Of a DNA stretch of 64,000 nucleotides, positions 45,279 through 53,489 are shown piece by piece; position 1 is the first letter of the stretch; the number at the start of each line of letters is the position of its first letter. The position numbers were made by a program, and so were the translations under genes. The notes beneath the pieces are model-generated. The model saw only the letters and a program-made list of their open reading frames with translations. It did no database searches and had not been told where the DNA came from. This stretch comes from JAIROC01 sp031553535 (GTDB lineage: Bacteria > Bacteroidota > Bacteroidia > Bacteroidales > WCHB1-69), in NCBI GenBank assembly GCA_031553535.1, contig JAVBLM010000016.1:50486-114485 (forward strand), given 5' to 3'.

Positions 45279-46418
45279 CTATTTCATAGAAAGGCTAATC
45301 CCTTCTAACAAACTGGTTGTAATATATTCCAATTGTTCCCAGTCTAACTCGGTATGCATGGGTAAGGAAATAACATTAGATGCCAAGTATTCACTTACCG
45401 GAAAATCTCCCGGCTTATACCGGTCACTTGCATACGCTTTTTGCAAATGCAAAGGGACGGGGTAATAAATCATGACGGGAATCTGTTTTCCGGACATGAA
45501 GTTAATTAACTTCTCCCTGTCAACACCATCCAACACCAAGGTATACTGGTGGAATACATGATTCGTGTAGGAAGCAGTTACAGGCGTCTTAATATATTTA
45601 TTATTGGCAAAAGCAGTATTGTAATAATCTGCCGCTTTTTGCCTTTTCTGCGTATAGGAATTCAACCACTTTAGTTTAATATCCAAAATAGCTGCCTGCA
45701 TACTGTCCAAGCGAGAGTTGACCCCCACCAGGTCGTGATAATAACGGACAAACATTCCATGGTTAACAATGCCCCTTAATTGATGCGCCAATTGATCATC
45801 ATTTGTAAAGATCGCTCCCCCATCACCATAGCATCCCAGGTTCTTGGATGGGAAAAAAGAGGTACATCCGAATGTGCCTATCGTTCCTGCTTTCTTCTTA
45901 GTTCCGTCTTTAAAAAGATAATCTGCCCCAATAGCCTGGCAATTATCTTCAATAACATACAAATTGTATTTCCCTGCTATTTCCATTATGCTTTCCATGT
46001 GAGCACATTGCCCAAACAAATGAACAGGAATAATCGCTTTGGTATTAGGGGTAATCGCTTTTTCCAAAGCTTCAACGTTTATGTTAAATGTATCCGGATA
46101 TACATCCACTAAAACAGGAGTTAATCCCAGCAAGGCAATCACTTCTGCCGTTGCTATAAACGTAAATGTAGAAGTAATGACTTCATCTCCCGGTTTCAGA
46201 CCCAACGACATCAATGCCACTTGTAAAGCATCCGTTCCATTAGCACAAGGAATAACATGCTTAACCTGTAAGTATGTTTCCAGATGTTCCTGAAAGCTTT
46301 TTACCGCAGGGCCATTTATAAAAGCCGCACTTTCCAATATTTGATTTAGGGCAATCTCTACTTCCGGTTTTATTTGTTGATATTGACTCTGCAAATCAAC
46401 CATTTGTATTTTCCTCAT
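45279..46418 (-). CDS. DegT/DnrJ/EryC1/StrS-family PLP-dependent aminotransferase
   Basis: The 379-residue enzyme has the fold-type I layout of sugar aminotransferases: CANGTDAL near 57-64, TFTFIATAEVI, VIEDNCQAIGA with the PLP-stacking Asp, and the PLP Lys in TSFFPSKNLGCYGDGGA near 190, followed by GVNSRLD and HQYTL. It should transaminate a nucleotide-linked keto-sugar for glycan or surface polysaccharide building. The exact sugar is not predictable. It sits between a DUF4296 lipoprotein gene (1 base gap) and aroK (3 bases), so it is operonic. Confidence 0.92.
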   Translation of the reverse strand: MRKIQMVDLQSQYQQIKPEVEIALNQILESAAFINGPAVKSFQEHLETYLQVKHVIPCANGTDALQVALMSLGLKPGDEVITSTFTFIATAEVIALLGLTPVLVDVYPDTFNINVEALEKAITPNTKAIIPVHLFGQCAHMESIMEIAGKYNLYVIEDNCQAIGADYLFKDGTKKKAGTIGTFGCTSFFPSKNLGCYGDGGAIFTNDDQLAHQLRGIVNHGMFVRYYHDLVGVNSRLDSMQAAILDIKLKWLNSYTQKRQKAADYYNTAFANNKYIKTPVTASYTNHVFHQYTLVLDGVDREKLINFMSGKQIPVMIYYPVPLHLQKAYASDRYKPGDFPVSEYLASNVISLPMHTELDWEQLEYITTSLLEGISLSMK

Positions 46419-46419
46419 A

Positions 46420-46827
46420 CTATTTAACTATTAATGAATCTTTTGGGTTAGCATTTCCTACCTGTTCGGTCTGCAAAAAGACCAGCCGGTCAATCACATC
46501 CGACATCATCTCTTTAGAGACAGAAGCATCTCCCATATAGTAAGAATAACTTTCCGTATACTGTTTATAATTTGTATTGTAACGTTTAAATAAATTTTTC
46601 ATCTCATCATTTACCTGAATACGTATCTTCTCCGCCGACTCATTATATATAAGCACCTTCATTTTACCCTCTATTAAATAAATCTCTACCAGAATTTCTT
46701 CCACAACTTGTTTGCTCAAAAGAGTTTCCGAAGGCTTCTGTACGGCAGTCCGGTTACAGGAAGATATGCATACAAGGAAAATTAAAGGCAGGAAGCATAT
46801 TGATAAGATTGATACTGCTTTTCTCAT
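46420..46827 (-). CDS. DUF4296-type lipoprotein
   Basis: The 135-residue protein has a lipoprotein signal with Cys near 24 (CISSC). The helical mature region (VVEEILVEIYLIEGKMKV ... YKQYTESYSYYMGD ... EMMSDVIDRL) matches the DUF4296 family of Bacteroidota. The function is unknown; it is anchored in the envelope. It lies 2 bases from the dihydroorotase gene and 1 base from the aminotransferase gene. Confidence 0.82.
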   Translation of the reverse strand: MRKAVSILSICFLPLIFLVCISSCNRTAVQKPSETLLSKQVVEEILVEIYLIEGKMKVLIYNESAEKIRIQVNDEMKNLFKRYNTNYKQYTESYSYYMGDASVSKEMMSDVIDRLVFLQTEQVGNANPKDSLIVK

Positions 46828-46829
46828 AG

Positions 46830-48185
46830 TTATTTTCGATTAAACTGCAAGGGACATCCACTTGGAGGAACAGGAAACTTCCCATCATCATAAACCAATT
46901 CCCCATTTACAAATGTTTTTTCAATGCATGCATGTAGTCTTTTCCCTTCGAACGGAGACCAACGGCATTTATATTGTATGGTATCTTTATTAATTTCTGT
47001 CTCTTTTTCAAGGTCTACTAACACCAGATCGGCAAAATATCCTTCCTTAATAAATCCTCTCTGTTCTACGTCATAGATCTTGGCCGGAGCATGGCACATC
47101 CGTTGAACAATAGTCTGAAGCTTTATCTTACCTTCTTTGTGCATTTCCAATAGTAATAACAATGTATGTTGCACAATAGGGATTCCCGATGGAGCCTTGA
47201 AATATGTATTGTTTTTCTCTTCCCGGGTATGGGGTGCATGATCGGAACCAATGGTGGCAATACGCCCTGATAAAAGCGCATCGAACAAGGCCTCTCTATC
47301 GGTTGTTTTTTTAATAGCAGGATTACATTTCATCTTTGTGCCCAGAGAAGCATAATCATTGTCATCCAAAAACAAATAAGCGGCACAAACTTCTGCCGAT
47401 ATATTGGGATACTGATCTGTAAACAACGCTAACTCTTTAGCTGTAGAAAGATGCAGGACATGCAATCGTGTTCCATACTCTTGTGCTAAAGTAACTGCCT
47501 TTTGCGTGGAAACAAAGCAGGCTTCTTCCGAACGAATTTCCGGGTGCTTCTCTATCGGAACATTTTCCCCAAATTGTCCCCTGGCTTGCTGTACATTATT
47601 TGCAATAATAGTTTCATCTTCACAATGGACTGCTACCGGCAAATTATGAATGCTGAACAATTCATGTAGCACTTTGTCATCAGAAACCAGCATATCACCG
47701 GTTGAGGATCCCATAAAAAGTTTGATCCCACAAACACGGGAAACATCTGTTTGCCTTATCTGCTCCAAGTTATGATTGGTCGCGCCTAGATAAAACGAAT
47801 AATTCGTGAACATCCGTCCTTGTGCCAGATTGAATTTTTCATCAAGCAAATCATTTGTTGTTGTTTGGGGAATCACATTCGGCATGTCCATCACAGAAGT
47901 TATTCCTCCGGCAACAGCAGCACGGCTTTCCGAATACATATCGCCCTTATGCGTCAAACCCGGATCCCGAAAATGAACATGTTCATCTATCACGCCGGGT
48001 AATAAATATTTATTTGTTGCATCAACGAAAATTGTATTTTCTTCAAAAAACAAATCCTCAACAGGAAGATTTTTCTTCATAACACGAGCTATCTTCCCCT
48101 GTTGAATCAGGACATCGGCACAAAACACCTTGCCCTCATTGACAACAAATACATTGTATATGAAATAATTATTAGAAGCTTTCAT
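46830..48185 (-). CDS. pyrC: Dihydroorotase (class I)
   Basis: The 451-residue cytosolic enzyme cyclises N-carbamoyl-aspartate to dihydroorotate in pyrimidine synthesis. The amidohydrolase metal motif DEHVHFRDPGLTHKG lies near 66-80, followed by GGITSVMDMPNV, the metal-ligand His in AVHCEDE and LHVLHLST, and the catalytic Asp in GSDHAPH. Length and motifs fit class I PyrC. It is the first gene of the minus-strand unit that ends with aroK. Confidence 0.93.
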   Translation of the reverse strand: MKASNNYFIYNVFVVNEGKVFCADVLIQQGKIARVMKKNLPVEDLFFEENTIFVDATNKYLLPGVIDEHVHFRDPGLTHKGDMYSESRAAVAGGITSVMDMPNVIPQTTTNDLLDEKFNLAQGRMFTNYSFYLGATNHNLEQIRQTDVSRVCGIKLFMGSSTGDMLVSDDKVLHELFSIHNLPVAVHCEDETIIANNVQQARGQFGENVPIEKHPEIRSEEACFVSTQKAVTLAQEYGTRLHVLHLSTAKELALFTDQYPNISAEVCAAYLFLDDNDYASLGTKMKCNPAIKKTTDREALFDALLSGRIATIGSDHAPHTREEKNNTYFKAPSGIPIVQHTLLLLLEMHKEGKIKLQTIVQRMCHAPAKIYDVEQRGFIKEGYFADLVLVDLEKETEINKDTIQYKCRWSPFEGKRLHACIEKTFVNGELVYDDGKFPVPPSGCPLQFNRK

Positions 48186-48313
48186 ATCAAATATTCAATA
48201 TGCGAATGTACACAAGTTTTTCTTATTTTCTAACCCTTTTTCTTTTGATTTAATAAACAATATCTGTTAAGAAAATAGTATATGGGATTATGTCCTGTCT
48301 TTAAAAGAATCTG

Positions 48314-48321
48314 TACATTTG
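48314..48321 (+). promoter_or_regulatory. -7 box for mazG
   Basis: TACATTTG matches TAnnTTTG. It is 88 bases upstream of the mazG ATG, leaving a leader of about 80 nt. Confidence 0.45.
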
Positions 48322-48408
48322 ACTTTTAATTATTGTTTCATTAAACAACATATAACAAACTTATTATTAATATATCATAATTCTGATTCGAAATAAAAAA
48401 GATAAATA

Positions 48409-49203
48409 ATGACAAAAAACAAAGATTGTGAAGCGATTGATCGTCTGTTGCATATTATGACCGAATTGCGACAAAAATGTCCCTGGGATAAAAAACAAAC
48501 GATGAAGAGTCTTCGTTATCTGACAATCGAAGAAACATATGAATTGTCTGATGCTATTATTGAGCAAGATCTGCCGGAAATAAAAAAGGAGCTTGGAGAT
48601 ATTCTATTGCATATTGTGTTTTATTCCCAAATTGCAAAAGAAAAAGGTGCATTTGATTTTGCCGATGTCGCAAATGCTATATGCGATAAGCTTATCTTGC
48701 GACACCCTCATGTCTTTGGCGGGGTGAAAGTAAATGATGCCGAAGATGTAAAAGTAAACTGGGAAAAGATCAAACTATCCGAAGGGAGAAAATCGGTTCT
48801 AGGTGGCGTCCCGAAATCATTGCCGGCAACAGTAAAAGCCTTTCGTATACAGGAAAAGGTACATGGGGTAAACTTCGACTGGGAAAACGCTTCTCAGGTA
48901 TTGACAAAAGTAAAAGAAGAAATTAACGAATTGGAAGATGAAATCAAGAAAAATAATCTTCCCCAAATGGAAGAAGAGTTCGGCGATGTTTTCTTCTCCC
49001 TTATAAACTATGCTCGCTTTCTTAACATTAATCCGGAAGATGCCTTGGAAAAGACCAATCGTAAATTTATCATGCGTTTTCAAAGAATGGAAGACTTAAT
49101 CCTTGAAGATGGAAAATCATTGACTGAGATGAAGCTATCAGAGATGGATGAATATTGGGAAAAGGCTAAAGAACAATTAAAAGATACACACAGGATATCA
49201 TAA
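48409..49203 (+). CDS. mazG: Nucleoside triphosphate pyrophosphohydrolase MazG
   Basis: The 264-residue protein has two tandem MazG domains. The first has CPWDKKQTMKSLRYLTIEET and KKELGDILLHIVF, and the second has EEINELEDEIKK and MEEEFGDVFFSLINYARF. These EExxE/ExxD helices bind magnesium and hydrolyse (d)NTPs to NMP and pyrophosphate, clearing aberrant nucleotides. It is cytosolic. It lies upstream of ftsX in the same direction, with a separate promoter box between them. Confidence 0.93.
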   Translation: MTKNKDCEAIDRLLHIMTELRQKCPWDKKQTMKSLRYLTIEETYELSDAIIEQDLPEIKKELGDILLHIVFYSQIAKEKGAFDFADVANAICDKLILRHPHVFGGVKVNDAEDVKVNWEKIKLSEGRKSVLGGVPKSLPATVKAFRIQEKVHGVNFDWENASQVLTKVKEEINELEDEIKKNNLPQMEEEFGDVFFSLINYARFLNINPEDALEKTNRKFIMRFQRMEDLILEDGKSLTEMKLSEMDEYWEKAKEQLKDTHRIS

Positions 49204-49211
49204 AAAAGTTG

Positions 49212-49219
49212 TACATTTG
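49212..49219 (+). promoter_or_regulatory. -7 box for ftsX-DUF3098-uppP
   Basis: TACATTTG matches TAnnTTTG, 25 bases before the ftsX ATG at 49244. Confidence 0.55.
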
Positions 49220-49243
49220 CAAATCGTAAATGGAAAAAATAAG

Positions 49244-50125
49244 ATGGCTGGAAACGTTGATAAAATTACAAAAACCCGATTAACATCATCAAAAATCACT
49301 ACTGTAATTAGTATTTCTTTGGTGCTCTATATCATAGGATTATTAGGGGTTGTATTGATTAATGCAAGCCGGATATCTGAAAATGTCAGAGAAAATATCG
49401 GTTTTGAAATTATGCTTTCTTCCGATATTACAGAAGGAGAGCTTTCCGATTTGGAAAAAGAATTGGAGATGTTCCCCTATGTTAAATCTATGCAATATAT
49501 ATCAAAAGAAGAAGCCACTGAAGAAACAATAGAAATGCTTGGACATGACTTTAGGGAAATTGTTGGAAATATCATTCCCGCATCTATCCAGCTAAAAATA
49601 AACTCCGAATACACATCTTTAGACAGCTTACAAAAAATTGAAAAGGCATTATATCTCATGCCGCATATTACAGATGTAAATTATCAAAAGAATTATGTAA
49701 CCAACATTAATGAAAACCTATATAAGATAAGCATGATTTTGCTAATCATCAGCGCAATATTATTAATAATTTCTATTGCTTTAATTAGTAATACTATCCG
49801 GCTTTCAATATATTCCAAGCGATTTATTATTAGGAGTATGCTTCTGGTGGGGGCAAAAAGAAGAACCATTTACGACCCTTTTATCTCTACGGGCATCCTA
49901 CAAGGTTTATGGGGGGGGATCATTGCTATTTTACTTCTTTGTGGCACCTTGTATTTAGCATACACGAATCCTACGTTTTCACAAATTATTGATTTTACTC
50001 ACCCCCAGTGGTATATATATTTGTTTGGGATTATAGTTCTATTAGGGATTCTTATTACGTGGGTTTCTACATTTTTCTCAGTGCGTAAATATATTAAAAT
50101 AAAATTAGATAAGTTATATTTTTAA
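49244..50125 (+). CDS. ftsX: Cell-division permease FtsX
   Basis: The ATG at 49244 is preferred; a TTG 27 bases upstream lies partly inside the promoter box. The 293-residue protein has an N-terminal membrane helix (about 15-37), a periplasmic domain (40-160) and three C-terminal membrane helices, with YSKRFIIRSMLLVGAKRRTI as the cytosolic coupling loop typical of FtsX. With the ATPase FtsE, which is not in the window, it controls peptidoglycan hydrolases at the septum. It is followed closely by DUF3098 and uppP genes. Confidence 0.9.
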   Translation: MAGNVDKITKTRLTSSKITTVISISLVLYIIGLLGVVLINASRISENVRENIGFEIMLSSDITEGELSDLEKELEMFPYVKSMQYISKEEATEETIEMLGHDFREIVGNIIPASIQLKINSEYTSLDSLQKIEKALYLMPHITDVNYQKNYVTNINENLYKISMILLIISAILLIISIALISNTIRLSIYSKRFIIRSMLLVGAKRRTIYDPFISTGILQGLWGGIIAILLLCGTLYLAYTNPTFSQIIDFTHPQWYIYLFGIIVLLGILITWVSTFFSVRKYIKIKLDKLYF

Positions 50126-50136
50126 TACATATTATA

Positions 50137-50430
50137 ATGGCAAAAAGTACAACAAAAAAGAAAAAAGCAACTACCGGTAAACAACAAATTACCTGGGCTC
50201 CGGGAATGCCTTTCGGTAAACTGAATTATATCCTTATGCTATCCGGAATTGTAGTTTTAATGATTGGGTACATTCTTCTCTCAGGAGGAGGAAGTGATGA
50301 TCCTGCTATTTTCAGTGAAGCTATCTTTGACACACGGCGTCTGGTTATAGCCCCTATCGTACTGGTTCTGGGATTTGTTATTGAAATAGCCGCCATACTT
50401 ATCAAAGTAAAACCAACCGAATCGGAATAA
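50137..50430 (+). CDS. DUF3098 membrane protein
   Basis: The 97-residue protein has a basic N-terminus (KSTTKKKKATTGK), the conserved MPFGKLNYILMLSGI first membrane helix, a short loop (FDTRRLVIAPIVL) and a second helix. This is a known Bacteroidota family found between ftsX and uppP. Its role is unknown; a link to division or envelope synthesis is inferred from context. It starts 11 bases after ftsX. Confidence 0.9.
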   Translation: MAKSTTKKKKATTGKQQITWAPGMPFGKLNYILMLSGIVVLMIGYILLSGGGSDDPAIFSEAIFDTRRLVIAPIVLVLGFVIEIAAILIKVKPTESE

Positions 50431-50449
50431 TCACTACAGACAAGAATTA

Positions 50450-51244
50450 ATGACAGTTATTGAAGCCATTATACTTGGAATCGTCCAAGGATTGACGGAG
50501 TTTTTGCCCGTTAGTAGTAGCGGACATATCATTATCGGAAGTGAATTATTGGGTTTATCCGGCGAAGAAAACCTAAGTTTTGCTATTGTCGTCCATGCAG
50601 CTACGGTAATGAGTACCATAGTTATTTTATGGAATGAGATATGGAAGCTGTTACAGGGAGTTTTTAAATTCCGGTGGAATGAAGAAACTCAATACGTCGC
50701 CAAGATATTTTTATCCATGATACCTGTTCTTATTGTCGGCCTGTTTTTTAAAGATTACGTAGAACAACTATTTGGAAGCGGATTATTAGTTGTAGGCTGT
50801 TGCTTGTTGGTTACCGCCACTTTATTGACCTTTGCTTCAAAAGCCAAGCCGAGAGAGAAAAAAGATATCGGCTGGTGGGATGCATTTATTATTGGCCTTG
50901 CCCAGGCAGTTGCCGTTCTGCCGGGTCTGTCCCGATCCGGTTCGACTATTGCGACAGGAATATTATTAGGAAATAATAAAGAGAGTGTAGCTAAATTCTC
51001 ATTCTTAATGGTTTTGATTCCCATTTTAGGAGAAGCCATATTGAGTCTTAAGGATTATACAACTGCCGGAAGTGATGTGGCCCTCTCTCCTATCGTATTG
51101 GTATCCGGTTTTTTAGCTGCTTTTATCACGGGATGTATTGCCTGTAAGTGGATGATTTCTCTTGTAAAGAAAGGGAAATTGATTTACTTTGCAATTTACT
51201 GTGCCATATTGGGAGCTATCGCTATTATTTATTCTGCTATTTAG
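50450..51244 (+). CDS. uppP: Undecaprenyl-diphosphate phosphatase UppP
   Basis: This 264-residue inner-membrane enzyme dephosphorylates undecaprenyl diphosphate to recycle the lipid carrier for peptidoglycan and O-antigen. The signature QGLTEFLPVSSSGH is at residues 13-26 and the second motif LPGLSRSGSTIATGI near 160-175. About eight membrane helices are present. It is the last gene of the ftsX unit; the truB and queA genes that often follow in related genomes are not here, and a repeat region follows instead. Confidence 0.95.
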   Translation: MTVIEAIILGIVQGLTEFLPVSSSGHIIIGSELLGLSGEENLSFAIVVHAATVMSTIVILWNEIWKLLQGVFKFRWNEETQYVAKIFLSMIPVLIVGLFFKDYVEQLFGSGLLVVGCCLLVTATLLTFASKAKPREKKDIGWWDAFIIGLAQAVAVLPGLSRSGSTIATGILLGNNKESVAKFSFLMVLIPILGEAILSLKDYTTAGSDVALSPIVLVSGFLAAFITGCIACKWMISLVKKGKLIYFAIYCAILGAIAIIYSAI

Positions 51245-51824
51245 AGAACTTGTCAAAAGCTGACACAAGAATCGCTCTTTTGTCAGGGATTAACTTTTCA
51301 AGTTCAGGCTCAATTTCCTTTTATTGTACTCCTTGTTGCATGTTTCTTTCCTGTTTCAAACCCGTCCGACTGTTCGGAAAGTATCCCGCACTTTCGTTTG
51401 AAGGTTTCCGAAGCTTCGGAAAGGTATATTAACTCTTGTTTGAGGGTTTCCGGAGAGCCGGAAAGATATATTCATTCCTGTTTGAAGGTTTCCGGAAAGT
51501 CGGAAACTTCCAAACATTATTGTTTGCTTGTTTCCGAGTGTCCGGACAGGTTTTCCAACACAATAGAATGGTCAAAAGAAAAAAACAACAACCGGATTAC
51601 CGGCTAAATCCTATCTTGATGTATTGAAATTGTAAGCATTCAACTTGAATAATTACTACAAGTATAGTAGTATTATCTATATCCAAGGCCCGTTAGAGTC
51701 GAACAGGCATAATTTCCAATGGAGTATACCGATTGGGGATCATGTCAAACGTTTTTTTATTTTCTCCATATTTAAACAAAATCCGTATAACTCTGTTTTT
51801 AAACAAAGAACTTGTTTGAAATCA
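51245..51824. other. Gene-free gap after uppP
   Basis: It begins with a remnant of the dispersed family (ACTTGTCAAAAGCTGACACA and CGCTCTTTTGTCAGGGATT), followed by 42-bp array 4 (about 51361-51570) and about 250 bases of A+T-rich sequence with no gene seen. Confidence 0.65.
51361..51570. repeat. 42-bp tandem array 4 (five units)
   Basis: The anchor GTTTCCG occurs at 51404, 51446, 51488 and 51530, exactly 42 bases apart, with a degenerate unit before the first. Each unit carries a hairpin of the type TTTCCGGAGAGCCGGAAA. The sequence resembles array 2 in its hairpin but not elsewhere. Confidence 0.88.
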
Positions 51825-53348
51825 TTATTCCACTTCAATCTTTTTATTACTAATAAAATCATACAAAGTCATTTTACGTATTTCATAATATTTTGTCCAA
51901 CTTTTTTGCAATGCTTCAATATAATTTAGTTGGGCATTGTCTTTTTCACTTTGTGCCGAGGAATAATCCAAGAAGCTGATTTTTCCGGTTATATAACGTT
52001 CCTTACTCATATCAAAGCGTTTGGATGAAAGCTCCCCTGTACGTTCAACCAAGCGTATCTGTGAATACTGAAGATTATATTGCCGGACTACGCTTTGTAT
52101 ATTCCGATAGAAATTCTGTTCATCCAATTTTATGGATAAAGATGTATTTTGAAGAACTACTTCTGCTCTTTTCCGTTTGTTTTTAGCAATTCCCCAATCT
52201 AAAAGGGGAATAGTAAAACTCAACGTAATTTGTTCCTGATCCAAAGGATTCTTATATACGTTTTTGAAGATGTCATTACTTTGCGATAACCCGAAAGAAG
52301 CATATAAATCTACAGAAAAACCATGGTCTGCTTTTGCCTGTGCCAATTCACTCTGAGCCTCCAACAAGCGTTGTTTGTAATCCAAGTCTTTACTTCCATT
52401 GTTTTTGGCTTCAAATTCTACCTTTATAGGATCTATTTGCTCCAATGGAAGTTGAGACGGGACCAACAACACAAACTCTTCATTTTCATGAAATCCTAAA
52501 AAGTCAGCTAATGCCGCTTGTTTTTCCAATAAATTGTTTTCTATTTCTTCCATTTGTAGTGCCAGATTCAAATTATTAACTTCCACTTCCAACAATTCGT
52601 CCTCGGTGATATTTTCTAAAACAAAACGTTCTTTAGCAATTGATAATAAGGTATCACTATTGAGTTTATTCTGTAAAGTTAACTTTTTAGAAGTTTGATA
52701 AGTTAACAGTTCAAAATAATGTTCTATGGCGGTTAATGCGGTTGCTTCCAATTGTTCGATATATTCCCGTTCTGCTTTCTTGTATTGTATCGGCTCGATC
52801 TTCTTCTGCCATTTATACGGATTATAAGAAAAAATGGATTGGCTTATTCCTACATTTATTATATTTCCCATGTAGGAAGTTGTAGTACTATCCTGATACA
52901 TATCCAATCGTTGCAATCCGCTTGAGACAAAAAACTGTCCACCTGTAAAGGGGATGGCCTGATTAAGGGAAAGAGTTCCCGAATAATTTCCTATTGATTG
53001 CGATACAAAAGCTTCTGTTCCATCGGGCATGGTAATAGAAGAAATAGTGCGGTTAAATGCAGGCAGGTTTCCTGATAATGTAAGAGATGGAAGCAACGAT
53101 TTACGATAAAGCTTAAAATCATAACCTGCTATCAAATACGAGTTCCTGGCTTGTTTGGCTTCAATAGACTGCCCTTGGGCCATACGGATACAATCTTCCA
53201 GACTCAAAACAGTTTGTGCCGAAGTTGATGGGCAGGAAAACAAGTGGATTAGAAGGCAAGTGAACGAGGAGACAAGGAGACGAGCAAACGAGTTGACAAG
53301 ATTACATGTAAACGAGGAGGCAAGCGAACGAGTGAACAAGTCAGCCAT
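51825..53348 (-). CDS. TolC-family outer-membrane efflux protein of the lanthipeptide exporter
   Basis: The 507-residue protein has a long N-terminus (to PSTSAQ, about residue 45) and then the TolC fold: two halves rich in amphipathic helices (LSLEDCIRMAQGQSIEAKQA; LLEAQSELAQAKADHGFSVD) with beta strands for the outer-membrane barrel (LTLSGNLPAFN, QITLSFTIPLLDWG). It should form the outer-membrane exit duct. The first 35 residues are encoded by 13 GTNNACNN-type octamers in perfect register, so the signal peptide is itself repeat-derived and the exact start is uncertain. It is the last gene of the cluster, 135 bases after the HlyD-type gene. Confidence 0.88.
   Translation of the reverse strand: MADLFTRSLASSFTCNLVNSFARLLVSSFTCLLIHLFSCPSTSAQTVLSLEDCIRMAQGQSIEAKQARNSYLIAGYDFKLYRKSLLPSLTLSGNLPAFNRTISSITMPDGTEAFVSQSIGNYSGTLSLNQAIPFTGGQFFVSSGLQRLDMYQDSTTTSYMGNIINVGISQSIFSYNPYKWQKKIEPIQYKKAEREYIEQLEATALTAIEHYFELLTYQTSKKLTLQNKLNSDTLLSIAKERFVLENITEDELLEVEVNNLNLALQMEEIENNLLEKQAALADFLGFHENEEFVLLVPSQLPLEQIDPIKVEFEAKNNGSKDLDYKQRLLEAQSELAQAKADHGFSVDLYASFGLSQSNDIFKNVYKNPLDQEQITLSFTIPLLDWGIAKNKRKRAEVVLQNTSLSIKLDEQNFYRNIQSVVRQYNLQYSQIRLVERTGELSSKRFDMSKERYITGKISFLDYSSAQSEKDNAQLNYIEALQKSWTKYYEIRKMTLYDFISNKKIEVE
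53244..53347. repeat. Octanucleotide array in the TolC signal-peptide region
   Basis: Thirteen consecutive 8-base units fit in register, such as GTGAACGA, GGAGACAA, GGAGACGA, GCAAACGA, GTTGACAA, GTAAACGA, GGAGGCAA, GCGAACGA and GTGAACAA. They cover the start codon region of the TolC-type gene. The unit length is not a multiple of three, so gain or loss of one unit would shift the reading frame. Confidence 0.88.
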
Positions 53349-53457
53349 TGATTTCTTTGTTAAGATGATTAATAAATGAAGACATCATTTTGATAAATTA
53401 TAGTATCGTTTCATTGAATTTATTATATGTTTCTTTGCCTAAATAGCTTATCAGTTT

Positions 53458-53489
53458 GTCTACTTGTCTCCCTGTTCACTCGTTCACTT
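53458..53489. repeat. Short octamer array over the HlyD-type stop codon
   Basis: Four units (GTCTACTT, GTCTCCCT, GTTCACTC, GTTCACTT) run across the stop codon of the HlyD-type gene at 53484-53486. Confidence 0.75.

Noticed and set aside
49217..49243. Upstream TTG start for ftsX
   Set aside because: The TTG is part of the TAnnTTTG promoter box, so it would not be within the transcript; the ATG at 49244 is used.
53349..53483. Separate small gene between the HlyD- and TolC-type genes
   Set aside because: Only A+T-rich sequence and octamer units are present, with no supported frame.
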